The position numbers and the translations under genes were made by a program. The notes beneath the pieces are model-generated. The model made no database searches, had not been told where the DNA came from, and was given only the letters and a program-made list of their open reading frames with translations. A stretch of DNA of 64,000 nucleotides from TMED88 sp964515335 (GTDB lineage Bacteria > Myxococcota_A > UBA9160 > UBA4427): the NCBI GenBank assembly GCA_964515335.1, contig CAZETS010000005.1, forward strand, positions 42,392 to 106,391, read 5' to 3'. Below, piece after piece: positions 46,564 through 55,100 of this stretch. Each line of letters starts with the position of its first letter. Within the stretch, counting starts at the first letter, position 1.

Positions 46564-47139
46564 TCACCGCAACTCCTCGGCGCTGAGGTAGCCGTCGCCC
46601 CAGATCTCGGGCGCCAGCTGACTGGCGCGCTCGAGGTACAGCTCGGCGGTATCACCACGGCCCGATGCGTGCATGGCCCGGCCCCGCAGGCCCATCAGGT
46701 GAACGCCCACGCGGGACTCACGCATGCCCTCGGCCTCGAAGAGAGCGGCCGCCTGATCGATCAGGTAGCTGGCGTGATCGGCGTCGCTTCCATCGAGATG
46801 ATGACGCGCGAGCGCGAGGTACGCATACGGGTTCGTAGGATCGACCTGGATGGCCCGCTCATAGCTCCCGCGGGCGCGCGCGCGGCGGCCGGCGGCGTCC
46901 GCGTCGAGCCCCTGCACGACCAGCCGCGTCGAGGCCCGACGGGCGGGATCACCAAGCCCGGCCGCGTCGGAGACACGGATGGGAGTGACGGGCGCGACGC
47001 TCGGTCGCGACCCGCCCGCGCACGCCGAAACGCCGAGCAGCGCAACCAGGCCGCCGAGGGCGAGCGCGCCGCGCGTGATCACACGGGCAACGCCAACGCT
47101 CCGGCAACGCCGAGCAGCGAGCAACCATCCACCGAGCAC
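46564..47139 (-). CDS. TPR-containing lipoprotein
   Basis: A 191-residue lipoprotein. An N-terminal signal of about 40 residues ends in LLGVSAC (lipobox). Two to three TPR motifs follow (ARARGSYERAIQVDPTNPYAYLALARHHL and MGLRGRAMHASGRGDTAELYLERASQLAP, about residues 85-180). It is placed 27 nt after PBP1B on the same strand, so a periplasmic or outer-membrane helper of peptidoglycan synthesis (like LpoB or other TPR lipoproteins) is a reasonable guess. No sequence match to LpoA/B is claimed. Start taken at 47139. Confidence 0.75.
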   Translation of the reverse strand: MLGGWLLAARRCRSVGVARVITRGALALGGLVALLGVSACAGGSRPSVAPVTPIRVSDAAGLGDPARRASTRLVVQGLDADAAGRRARARGSYERAIQVDPTNPYAYLALARHHLDGSDADHASYLIDQAAALFEAEGMRESRVGVHLMGLRGRAMHASGRGDTAELYLERASQLAPEIWGDGYLSAEELR

Positions 47140-47166
47140 CTTAACCCTCAGTCACCCTCAGTCACG

Positions 47167-49674
47167 TCAGTCGCCTCCGAACAGGCGCCTCAGGGTACGG
47201 CGGAAGGCCGAAGGCTGCCGGTCTGCCCGCACGCCGCGCGGGCAGGTCTCCGTGGGCTCGGTGCCCTCGAGGAACAGCTCGCTGGTGCGACGCGGACAGC
47301 CCCGCAAGGCGAGGGCGCCGGTCAGGGGATCGACGTCGACTCGCGCAACGCCCCCGGGTCGCGCAAAGGCACCCCGGATGTGGGAGCCGGCGACCTCGGT
47401 CATGAAGTCGGCCCAGATCGGCAGCGCACCCTGCGAGCCCGGCAGGCCGATCGTCTGCGGCTCGTCGTACCCCACCCACACCACCGCGACGAGCTCCGGC
47501 GTGAAGCCCACGAACCACAGGTCGAACTCGTCGTCGGTGGTGCCGGTCTTGCCGGCGATCGGCCCCGTCATGCCACTCGCCCTCACCCTCACCCCCGTGC
47601 CGCGATCCACCACGCCCTCGAGGAGCGAAACCATCAGGTAAGCGGTCGCCGCATCGAGGACCGGGACCGGACCCTCGAGTGGGCGCCGCTCGTGGGCGAG
47701 TCCACCCGGCGCGACGACGTCCACGAAGGTGCGAGGTGTCGGACGCCGACCGCCGTTGGCGAGGGTCGCGTAGGCGCGCGCGACCTCGATCGGCGACACC
47801 TCGGCGGTGCCGAGGGCCAGGCTGGGTACACGGGGCAGCGGACTCGAGATGCCCAGGGTGCGGGCGAGACCCGCCACGCGACCGATCCCCACCTCCTCCC
47901 CGAGCCGCGCCGCCGGCACGTTGAGGGATCGCTCGAGCGCCTCGCGGACCGTCACGGGGCCGCGGTACGCGTGGTCGAAGTTCTCCGGTCGCCACGGCGC
48001 GTCGTCGCCCGGCACGGCGACCTCGAAGGGCTCGTCATCGAGCCGGCTCACCAGCGTGACGGCCGGGCCGGTGCGGCGATCGAGCGCCGCCGCGTAGACG
48101 AACGGCTTGAAGACGCTGCCCACCTGACGCCGCGCCTGCGTGCAGCGGTTGTACTGCGACAGCCCGTAGTCGCGTCCACCCACGAGGGCGAGCACCTCCC
48201 CGGTCTGGGGGCGCATCGCGATCAGGCAGCCCTGCAGCGGCCCCGCGCCCTGCGGACGCGCGGGCATGCGGGCCGCAACGCGATCGAGGCCGACGCGCAG
48301 CGCGCGGGCCGCCGCCCGTTGCAGGCGCGGATCCAGGGTCGAATAGATCCGCAGCCCCTCGGAGGTGAGCACCGCCTCGTCGTACACCTCCGGGAGCTGC
48401 TGGCTCAGCGTGTCCAGGAAGTAACGGACTTCGCCGGTCTCCTTCTGGACGATCGCCACCCGCAGGGGCTCGGCGAGCGCCGTCTCGAGAGTGCGCTGCG
48501 AGATGCGGCCCTGGGCGGCCATCAGCTCGAGCACGAGGTCTCGGCGCGCCACGGCTCGCTCCGGCCGCCGGTGGGGTGAGATCCCGTTGGGGCTCTGGAT
48601 GATGGCGGCGATCAGCGCGGCCTCGGCGACGGTCAGCTCGCTGGCGTGCTTGCCGAAGTACAGCCGGGCCGCCTCCCCGACACCGTGCACCGCAGTCGCA
48701 CCGCGCTGGCCCAGGTAGATCTCGTTCAGGTAGGCCTCGAGGATCTCGGGCTTGCTGTACCTGGCCTCGACGATCAGGGCCATCAGCGCCTCGCGGGCCT
48801 TACGGCGGAAGGTCCGCTCGGGGGTCAGGAAGAAGTTCTTCACCAGTTGCTGGGTGAGGGTGCTGGCCCCCTGCTCGATCCGGCCGGCCCGCAGGTTGGC
48901 CAGCATCGCCCCCGCGACGCGACGCAGGTCGACCCCGTGATGCTCCTCGAAGCGCTTGTCCTCGACCGCGTAGACGGCGTCCACCAGGTGCGCAGGCACC
49001 TCGGCGAGCTCCACCAGGTCACGCTGCTCGCGGTCGCTGCCGAGAAAGGCGCTCACCGGCTCGGGCTCGAGGATCACCACCTCCTGCAGGGCGCCGGTGG
49101 CCGGCTCCTCGATGTCGAGCACGATGCCCTCGGCGAGATGGAAGACCAGCTCGCGCGACGGCTCGGGCCGCAGTGGGTGCTCGAAGGCCCGCAGATGCAC
49201 GCGCAGCCGACCGGGCGACCACTCGTAGCGGCCGGGCGCGAGTCGACCGCCCTCGGGCTGCTCGCGGTAGCCCAGACGCAGCAGCCAGCCCGCCAGATCG
49301 ATGCGCTGCCAGTCGAGCCCCGGATAGACGACCAGCGGCGCCGAGAACACCTTCGAGGGCACGGCGAAGGTGCGCCCCTCGAAGCGCGCCACCACGATGC
49401 GGTCGAGCTCGAGGACCCAGCTCGAAAGGCCGAGCCCGAACGCGAAGGCCACGACGGCGGCGGCGCGCCCCAGCCAGCGCGCGTTGCGACGCGCCCGCGA
49501 GTCACCGCCACGACCGCCCCCGGAACGCGAGCGACGCGCGGCGCTGGTCCGGCGCGCTCCCTTGCGGGCCGAGCCGGCCGCCCGCTTGCGCGAGGCCCCG
49601 CTCTTGCGGGCGGCGCTCCGCTTGGCGGCAGCCTTCTTCGCACCCGCGCGCCTGGCGGTCTTCTTCTTCGACAC
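47167..49674 (-). CDS. mrcB: class A penicillin-binding protein, PBP1B type
   Basis: An 835-residue bifunctional murein synthase. Residues 1-67 are a cytoplasmic tail with 26 Lys/Arg and one acidic residue; the membrane helix is at about 68-90. A UB2H-like segment follows, then the GT51 transglycosylase with YAVEDKRFEEHHGVD (catalytic Glu) and GASTLTQQLVKN. The transpeptidase has the active Ser in VGSVFKPF (SxxK), SLN in RSLNVPAA and GKTGTTD (KTG). Start GTG 49674 has GGGGAG upstream; the 1352-residue frame beyond it is antisense to argH. Divergent from argH, about 195 nt apart. Confidence 0.95.
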   Translation of the reverse strand: MSKKKTARRAGAKKAAAKRSAARKSGASRKRAAGSARKGARRTSAARRSRSGGGRGGDSRARRNARWLGRAAAVVAFAFGLGLSSWVLELDRIVVARFEGRTFAVPSKVFSAPLVVYPGLDWQRIDLAGWLLRLGYREQPEGGRLAPGRYEWSPGRLRVHLRAFEHPLRPEPSRELVFHLAEGIVLDIEEPATGALQEVVILEPEPVSAFLGSDREQRDLVELAEVPAHLVDAVYAVEDKRFEEHHGVDLRRVAGAMLANLRAGRIEQGASTLTQQLVKNFFLTPERTFRRKAREALMALIVEARYSKPEILEAYLNEIYLGQRGATAVHGVGEAARLYFGKHASELTVAEAALIAAIIQSPNGISPHRRPERAVARRDLVLELMAAQGRISQRTLETALAEPLRVAIVQKETGEVRYFLDTLSQQLPEVYDEAVLTSEGLRIYSTLDPRLQRAAARALRVGLDRVAARMPARPQGAGPLQGCLIAMRPQTGEVLALVGGRDYGLSQYNRCTQARRQVGSVFKPFVYAAALDRRTGPAVTLVSRLDDEPFEVAVPGDDAPWRPENFDHAYRGPVTVREALERSLNVPAARLGEEVGIGRVAGLARTLGISSPLPRVPSLALGTAEVSPIEVARAYATLANGGRRPTPRTFVDVVAPGGLAHERRPLEGPVPVLDAATAYLMVSLLEGVVDRGTGVRVRASGMTGPIAGKTGTTDDEFDLWFVGFTPELVAVVWVGYDEPQTIGLPGSQGALPIWADFMTEVAGSHIRGAFARPGGVARVDVDPLTGALALRGCPRRTSELFLEGTEPTETCPRGVRADRQPSAFRRTLRRLFGGD

Positions 49675-49869
49675 CCGGGCCTGCTCCCCTTGCGAGCTGA
49701 ATCGACGAGCCGATTCGACGCGAACGGACGCCCGGCGGTTCGACCCCGGCCCCCCCCGAGCCGCCGGTCCCACCACGCACGCGTTCGGCGGGTTGCACCG
49801 CGCGCTAGAAAAATAGCCGACGCGCCCCCGGAGGTTGTGAATCTCCTTCCAAACCGCGAGATTACGGGC

Positions 49870-51312
49870 ATGACGCAGAGCCGGGACGGATCGCAGGGGA
49901 GCGGAAAGCTCTGGGGAGGGCGCTTCAGCGCGCAGACGGACCCGACCGTCGAGCGCTTCAGCGCGTCCGTCCACTTCGACCGCGCGCTCGCCCGCTACGA
50001 CATCCGCGGCTCGATCGCCCATGCCCGGATGCTCGGCGCGCAGGGTCTGGTTCCGCCGGCGGACGTCGAGACCCTCGTGGCCGGCCTCGAGAAGATTGCC
50101 AGCGAGATCACCGCGGGCGACTTCCCCTTCGACCCGGCCCTCGAGGACATCCACATGAACATCGAGGCCCGGCTGCGCGAGCAGGTGGGGCCCGTGGCCG
50201 GGCGGCTGCACACGGGCCGCTCGCGCAACGACCAGGTCGCGACCGACCTCGCCCTCTACCTGCGCGATGCCTGCGCGGCCGCACGGCGCGGGCTGCTCGA
50301 CCTGCGGCGGGTGCTCGTCGAGCGGGCGGGGGAGCACGTCGACACGGTGCTGCCGGGCTACACCCACCTGCAGCGCGCGCAACCCGTGCGGCTCGCCCAT
50401 CACTGGCTGGCCTTCGTCGAGGTGCTCGGTCGCGACGCGGCCCGCTTCGCGGACGCCGCGAAGCGCCTCGACGCGTGCCCGCTCGGCTCGGGGGCGCTGG
50501 CCGGCTCGACGCTGCCCCTCGACCGCGAGGCCACCGCGTCCGCGCTCGGCTTCGCGCGGCCCACCCGCAACAGCATGGACACCGTGTCGTCCCGCGACGT
50601 CGCCCTCGAGGTGCTCGCCGCCACGGCGATCTGCATGGTGAACCTGTCGCGGCTCGCCGAGGAGCTGGTCGTCTGGTCGAGCGCCGAGTTCGGCTTCGTG
50701 GAGCTCGCCGACGCCTACTCGACGGGCTCGAGCCTGATGCCCCAGAAGAAGAACCCCGACGTACCGGAGCTGGTGCGCGGCAAGTCGGGGCGGGCGGTCG
50801 GCAACCTGGTGTCGCTGCTGACCACCATGAAGGGTCTGCCGCTCACCTACAACCGCGACATGCAGGAAGACAAGGAGCCGATCTTCGACTCGATGTCGAC
50901 CCTCGGCGACTCCCTCGAAGTGATGGCCGGAACAATCGCCACCCTGCGCGTCGACACGGCGCGGATGGCCGAGGCGGCCGCCGACCCGATGCTGCTCGCC
51001 ACCGACCTCGCCGAGATCCTGGTGGGCGAGGGCGTGCCGTTCCGCGAGGCCCACGAGGCGGTCGGCCGCATCGTGGCGCACTGCGTCGCGGGCGGACACG
51101 ATCTGGCGTCGCTCTCGCACGCCGAGCTGCAGGGCTTCCACGAGGCCTTTCCGGCCGGCGCCGGCGAGCTGCTCGACATCGAGCGCAGCTTCGAGGCGCG
51201 AAGCCTCGTCGGCGGCACCGCGCACGGAGTGGTGGGCGACGCCCTCGACGCCGTGCGGGGCGAGCTCGACCGCGAGGCGGCGGCGCTCGACGCCGAGGCG
51301 CCGAGCCCGTGA
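49870..51312 (+). CDS. argH: argininosuccinate lyase
   Basis: A 480-residue lyase of the fumarase superfamily that splits argininosuccinate to arginine and fumarate. The family signature SSLMPQKKNPD is at about residues 292-302, with the catalytic Ser in the preceding loop. KLWGGRFSAQTDP, HTGRSRNDQVATD and the His in YTHLQRAQPV complete the active site. Start ATG 49870 has a weak ribosome site. Its stop overlaps the following lipoprotein start (GTGA), beginning the arginine/lysine operon. Confidence 0.97.
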   Translation: MTQSRDGSQGSGKLWGGRFSAQTDPTVERFSASVHFDRALARYDIRGSIAHARMLGAQGLVPPADVETLVAGLEKIASEITAGDFPFDPALEDIHMNIEARLREQVGPVAGRLHTGRSRNDQVATDLALYLRDACAAARRGLLDLRRVLVERAGEHVDTVLPGYTHLQRAQPVRLAHHWLAFVEVLGRDAARFADAAKRLDACPLGSGALAGSTLPLDREATASALGFARPTRNSMDTVSSRDVALEVLAATAICMVNLSRLAEELVVWSSAEFGFVELADAYSTGSSLMPQKKNPDVPELVRGKSGRAVGNLVSLLTTMKGLPLTYNRDMQEDKEPIFDSMSTLGDSLEVMAGTIATLRVDTARMAEAAADPMLLATDLAEILVGEGVPFREAHEAVGRIVAHCVAGGHDLASLSHAELQGFHEAFPAGAGELLDIERSFEARSLVGGTAHGVVGDALDAVRGELDREAAALDAEAPSP

Positions 51313-51530
51313 GCGGGCGAGCCCTGCTCGGGGTCGGCCTGGCGATCTTGACCGGCGCGGCGACCGCCCTCGGCGGGGCCGGGTGCGGACGCTACGGTCC
51401 GCCCGTTCGCGAGCGCCCGGTGGCGGCCGTCACCGAGCCCGAAGCGGCGACCGACGAAAGCGCCGGAACGACGCGCGACCGCTCGGCCGACCGGCCGCCC
51501 GACGAGCGCACGGAGCCCTCCCCGAGATGA
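51309..51530 (+). CDS. lptM: small LptM (YifL)-like lipoprotein
   Basis: A 73-residue lipoprotein: hydrophobic signal (residues 6-22), lipobox GGAGC at Cys 26, then GRYGPP, the usual C-G-x-x-G-P start of LptM, and a disordered Pro/Glu/Asp tail. LptM helps mature the LptD/LptE lipopolysaccharide exporter. The position between argH and dapF fits, since it also lies next to dapF in E. coli. GTG 51309 overlaps the argH stop, and its own stop overlaps dapF. Short and low in complexity, so the assignment rests on motif plus location. Confidence 0.75.
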   Translation: MSGRALLGVGLAILTGAATALGGAGCGRYGPPVRERPVAAVTEPEAATDESAGTTRDRSADRPPDERTEPSPR

Positions 51531-52420
51531 CCCCCCCCGAGCGCCTCGCCTTCACGAAGATGCACGGAGCCGGCAACGACTTCGTGGTGCTCGACGGCCT
51601 TCGCGACCGGCTGCCCCGGGACCTCGCCGCGTTCTCGCGGCGCATCGCGCACCGGCAGCTCGGCATCGGCTGCGATCAGGTCCTGGTGGTGCGCGCGAGC
51701 GCGAACGCCGACTTCCGGATGGAGATCTACAACGCCGACGGCTCGCAGGTGGAGATGTGCGCGAACGGCATCCGCGCCTTCTACAAGTTCCTGCGCGATC
51801 ACGGCCACACGAGCGAGGACGAGATCGGCGTCGAGACGCTCTCGGGCGTGGTGGGTCCGCGCTGGGCGGGTGACGACAACGTCACGGTCGACATGGCGCG
51901 GCCCGTGCTCGCGCCGGCCAAGATTCCGACGACCCTCGGCCAGGGCGAGGGCCCGGTCCTCGACGTCGCGCTCGACGTGCCCGACGAGCTGACCGCCGAC
52001 GGCTCCGGGAGGATCGTGCTGTCGTCCGTCTCCATGGGCAACCCACACGCCGTCGTCGTGGTGCCCGACGTCGACGCGGCGCCCGTGCACGCGCTCGGCG
52101 CCCACGTCGAACACCACCCGGCCTTCCCGAATCGCGTCAACGTCGAGTTCGTCTCCATCGAGTCGCGCTCGCTGATCCGTCAGCGCACCTGGGAGCGCGG
52201 CACCGGCGAGACGCTCGCGTGCGGGAGCGGGGCGTGCGCGGTGGCGGTCACCGCGATGCTGCGCGGCGTGGTCGACCGGCGCGTCGGGATTGTGCTGCGC
52301 GGCGGCGAGCTCAGCATCGAGTGGGCGGACGACGACGCGCACGTCTTCATGACCGGACCCGCCGCCGAGGTCTACCGGGGCGAGATCCCGCTGCGCGACG
52401 ACGAGCCGCTGGAGGAGTAG
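51527..52420 (+). CDS. dapF: diaminopimelate epimerase
   Basis: A 297-residue PLP-independent racemase converting LL- to meso-diaminopimelate. The two catalytic cysteines are Cys78 in EMCANGIRAF and the one in GETLACGSGACAVA (about residue 230). FTKMHGAGNDFVVLD is the N-terminal signature. ATG 51527 overlaps the lptM stop (ATGA); dapA starts 3 nt after the dapF stop. Supplies lysine and peptidoglycan cross-linking amino acid. Confidence 0.97.
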   Translation: MTPPERLAFTKMHGAGNDFVVLDGLRDRLPRDLAAFSRRIAHRQLGIGCDQVLVVRASANADFRMEIYNADGSQVEMCANGIRAFYKFLRDHGHTSEDEIGVETLSGVVGPRWAGDDNVTVDMARPVLAPAKIPTTLGQGEGPVLDVALDVPDELTADGSGRIVLSSVSMGNPHAVVVVPDVDAAPVHALGAHVEHHPAFPNRVNVEFVSIESRSLIRQRTWERGTGETLACGSGACAVAVTAMLRGVVDRRVGIVLRGGELSIEWADDDAHVFMTGPAAEVYRGEIPLRDDEPLEE

Positions 52421-52423
52421 CTC

Positions 52424-53299
52424 ATGTTCGAGGGCATCCTGACCGCGCTGGTGACCCCGTTTCGCGACGGCGAGGTCGACGAGCCCGCGCTCCGCGCCCT
52501 CGTCGAGCGGCAGATCGAAGCCGGCGTGAACGGCGTGGTGCCGTGCGGGTCGACCGGCGAGTCGGCGACGCTCTCCCACACCGAGCACCGCCGGGTGGTC
52601 GAGATCGTCGTCGAGGCCGCCGCCGGGCGCATCGCGGTCGTGGCGGGCGCCGGGTCGAACTCGACCCGCGAGGCCGTCGAGCTGACCGCCCACGCCCGCG
52701 ACGCCGGCGCCGACGGGGCGCTGCTGCTCTCGCCCTACTACAACAAGCCCACCCAGGAGGGCATCTACCGCCACTACGCGGCTATCGCCCGCGAGACGCG
52801 CTTCCCGCTCGTCGTCTACAACATCCCGGGGCGCACCGCGTCCAACATCGCGCCCGAGACGCTCGCCCGCCTCGCGCACCTCGAGCACATCGTCGGCGTC
52901 AAGGAGTCGTCGGGCGACCTCGACCAGATCGCCCACGTCGTGGCGATGTCGCCGAGCGACTTCGCGGTGGTGTCGGGCGACGACTCGCTGACACTGCCGC
53001 TCATGTCCGTGGGCGGCAAGGGCGTCATCTCGACCACCGCGAACGTCGTGCCCGAGCGCATGCGCGAGCTCGTCGAGGCGTGGAACGCCGGCGACCCGCA
53101 ACGCGCCCGCCAGATCCACTTCCAGCTGCTGCCGCTCTTCGATCTGCTCTTCTGCGAGACGAACCCGATTCCCGTGAAGGCCGCCCTCGAGCTGATGGGC
53201 CTGATCGGCGGTGAGATCCGCCTGCCCCTCACGCCGCTCGGCGAGGCCAACCGCGAACGCCTGCAAGTCGCCCTGAAGGACGCGGGGGAGCTCTCGTGA
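52424..53299 (+). CDS. dapA: 4-hydroxy-tetrahydrodipicolinate synthase
   Basis: A 291-residue class I aldolase condensing pyruvate and aspartate semialdehyde. The Schiff-base Lys160 is in HIVGVKESSGD and Tyr132 in VVYNIPGRT. GSTGESATL is the substrate loop near residue 42. Start ATG 52424, 3 nt after dapF; its stop overlaps dapB (GTGA). All motifs are normal for the family. Confidence 0.97.
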   Translation: MFEGILTALVTPFRDGEVDEPALRALVERQIEAGVNGVVPCGSTGESATLSHTEHRRVVEIVVEAAAGRIAVVAGAGSNSTREAVELTAHARDAGADGALLLSPYYNKPTQEGIYRHYAAIARETRFPLVVYNIPGRTASNIAPETLARLAHLEHIVGVKESSGDLDQIAHVVAMSPSDFAVVSGDDSLTLPLMSVGGKGVISTTANVVPERMRELVEAWNAGDPQRARQIHFQLLPLFDLLFCETNPIPVKAALELMGLIGGEIRLPLTPLGEANRERLQVALKDAGELS

Positions 53300-54081
53300 G
53301 CGGCCGCGTGCTCGTCGTCGGCGCCTGCGGGCGGATGGGCGAACAGGTCCGCAAGTGGGTCGGCCGGAGCGAGGCGCTCGAGCTCGCGGGCGCCCTCGAA
53401 GCGCCGGGACATCCGGGCATCGGTGAGGAGCTCGAGCCGGGCGTGTCGCTCGGCAGCGACCCGAAGGCGGCCCTCGCCGACGCCGACGTGGTGATCGACT
53501 TCACGACGCCGGCCGCCACGCTCGGGACGCTGCGCGCCGCCGCCGATGCGGGCGTCGCCTACGTGACCGGCACCACCGGCTTCAGCGACGCCGAGAAAGC
53601 CGAGATCGCGAGCCTCGCCGGGGCGATCCCCGTCGTGCACGCGCCAAACTTCTCGCTCTCCGTCAACGTGCTCGGCCACCTCGCCCGCGAGGCCGCGCGC
53701 TTGCTCGGCGACGGCTTCGACGCCGAGCTGTTCGAGATCCACCACGCCGCCAAGCGCGACGCGCCGAGCGGCACGGCGCTCTTCCTCGCCGAGTCGGTGG
53801 CGGCCGGCCAGGGGCGACCGCTCGGCGACCGGCTCGTTCTCGAGCGCGCCGGCGAGACCGGTGAGCGGCCGGGCGGTGCGATCGGCGTGCAGACGCTTCG
53901 CGGCGGCGACAACCCCGGCGAGCACACCGTCTACTTCGTCGGCACCGGCGAGCGCATCGAGCTGGTGCACCGCTCGGCGACCCGCGATCACTTCGCGAGC
54001 GGCGCCGTGCGCGCCGCCGAGTGGGTGATCGGCAAGCCGGCGGGCCTGCATCCGATCGAGCGGGTCTACGGGCTGGACTGA
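53296..54081 (+). CDS. dapB: 4-hydroxy-tetrahydrodipicolinate reductase
   Basis: A 261-residue NAD(P)H-dependent reductase, the step after DapA. The dinucleotide loop is VVGACGRMGEQV near the N-terminus, TGTTGFSDAE follows, and the substrate site is IHHAAKRDAPSGTAL (the family E/H-H-x3-K-x-D-x-P-S-G-T-A). GTG 53296 overlaps the dapA stop. Last gene of the argH-lptM-dapF-dapA-dapB operon. Confidence 0.97.
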   Translation: MSGRVLVVGACGRMGEQVRKWVGRSEALELAGALEAPGHPGIGEELEPGVSLGSDPKAALADADVVIDFTTPAATLGTLRAAADAGVAYVTGTTGFSDAEKAEIASLAGAIPVVHAPNFSLSVNVLGHLAREAARLLGDGFDAELFEIHHAAKRDAPSGTALFLAESVAAGQGRPLGDRLVLERAGETGERPGGAIGVQTLRGGDNPGEHTVYFVGTGERIELVHRSATRDHFASGAVRAAEWVIGKPAGLHPIERVYGLD

Positions 54082-54357
54082 AAGACCCGCCCGGCGCTCG
54101 CGCGCTGGACCCGGACCGGCAGGTCGGCGGCGGGCGATGTGCGGCGCGCCCGCGAGTCGACGCGCTGGCCGGCTCCCGGCCCCGTCGTCACGCTCGCCCT
54201 CGAGTCCGGGTCCTCGAAAAGGACTCACGCTGAGCGTCACGACGCCGAAGAGCATGGGCGAATAGACACGCGCCCTAGACCCGAGGCCTGGACCCCGCAC
54301 CCCCCTGGCCTCCCCCACGAGTGCGCTGATGGCCGGCCGCGCACCACGGAGTCCCCC

Positions 54358-54912
54358 ATGCCCTTCCCCCAGCAAAGCCGTGCTCGTTCCTTCTTCTTCG
54401 TCGCCGTGGCGGCGGGCCTGCTCGCCCTTCTCTTCGACACCAGCGCGATGGCCGGCTCGAGCCCTCCCCGGGGACCGAGCGAGTCCGGGTCGCACGTGAT
54501 CTTCCGCAACGGCACGCCGAGCAGCGTCGCGCAGACGCTGCGACTGATCGAGCGGGAGAAGTACCAACGCGCGGCCCGGAGGGCCGACCGGGCGCTTCGC
54601 GAGCGCCTTTCGGACCGGCACCGTGAGCTGATGCTTCACGCCGGTTGCGTGGCCCGCATCGAACTCGCCGACGACGAGGGCGCCGTCAACTACTGCAACG
54701 CGGCGATTCGGATGGGCGGTCCGCGGCAGTGGCTGCATCTCTCGAATCGCGGCAACGCGCATCTTCGCGCGGGCCGCACCGACCTGGCGATCGCCGACTT
54801 CGAGGCGGCCTCCGAACAGATCGTCGAGCGCGGCTTGGAGGGCCAGGCGATGGCCCGGGTCCAGCACCAGCTCGACGAGGCCCGGGGGGTGACTCCGCTC
54901 GCCGCCCGGTAA
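54358..54912 (+). CDS. exported TPR-like protein
   Basis: A 184-residue protein with a signal peptide (hydrophobic core about residues 10-25, ending near SAMAGS). The region from about 65 to 175 holds two to three degenerate tetratricopeptide helices (YQRAARRADRALRERL, DEGAVNYCNAAIRMGG, RGNAHLRAGRTDLAIADFEAA). Two cysteines at about 102 and 120 could form a disulphide. It is 276 nt downstream of dapB; nothing recognisable was found in that gap. Convergent with glnA. Function not known. Confidence 0.7.
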   Translation: MPFPQQSRARSFFFVAVAAGLLALLFDTSAMAGSSPPRGPSESGSHVIFRNGTPSSVAQTLRLIEREKYQRAARRADRALRERLSDRHRELMLHAGCVARIELADDEGAVNYCNAAIRMGGPRQWLHLSNRGNAHLRAGRTDLAIADFEAASEQIVERGLEGQAMARVQHQLDEARGVTPLAAR

Positions 54913-54957
54913 CGGCTCGCCGCTCGCTCGCGTCGGGACGACCCGAGTATGCAAGAC

Positions 54958-54985
54958 GGCCCCCGTGGCATCCGCCACGGGGGCC
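54958..54985. terminator. hairpin between the TPR gene and glnA
   Basis: GGCCCCCGTGGC (54958-54969), loop ATCC, then the exact complement GCCACGGGGGCC (54974-54985): a 12-bp GC stem between convergent genes. It could stop transcription from both sides, though neither side has a clear T-run. Confidence 0.6.
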
Positions 54986-55100
54986 GCTCATTCCATCACT
55001 CAGCTCCCCCGCCGCCCCGAACGTGGCCCGCATGGGGCCCGCAGCGCGACGAACGAGCAGGGCGTTCGAACGGAGGGCAGCGAGCCCTCCACTCGACCGC

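Noticed and set aside
49675..51225. Long minus-strand frame extending the PBP1B gene across argH
   Set aside because: It is the antisense shadow of a certain argH gene; the PBP1B start with a ribosome site is at 49674.
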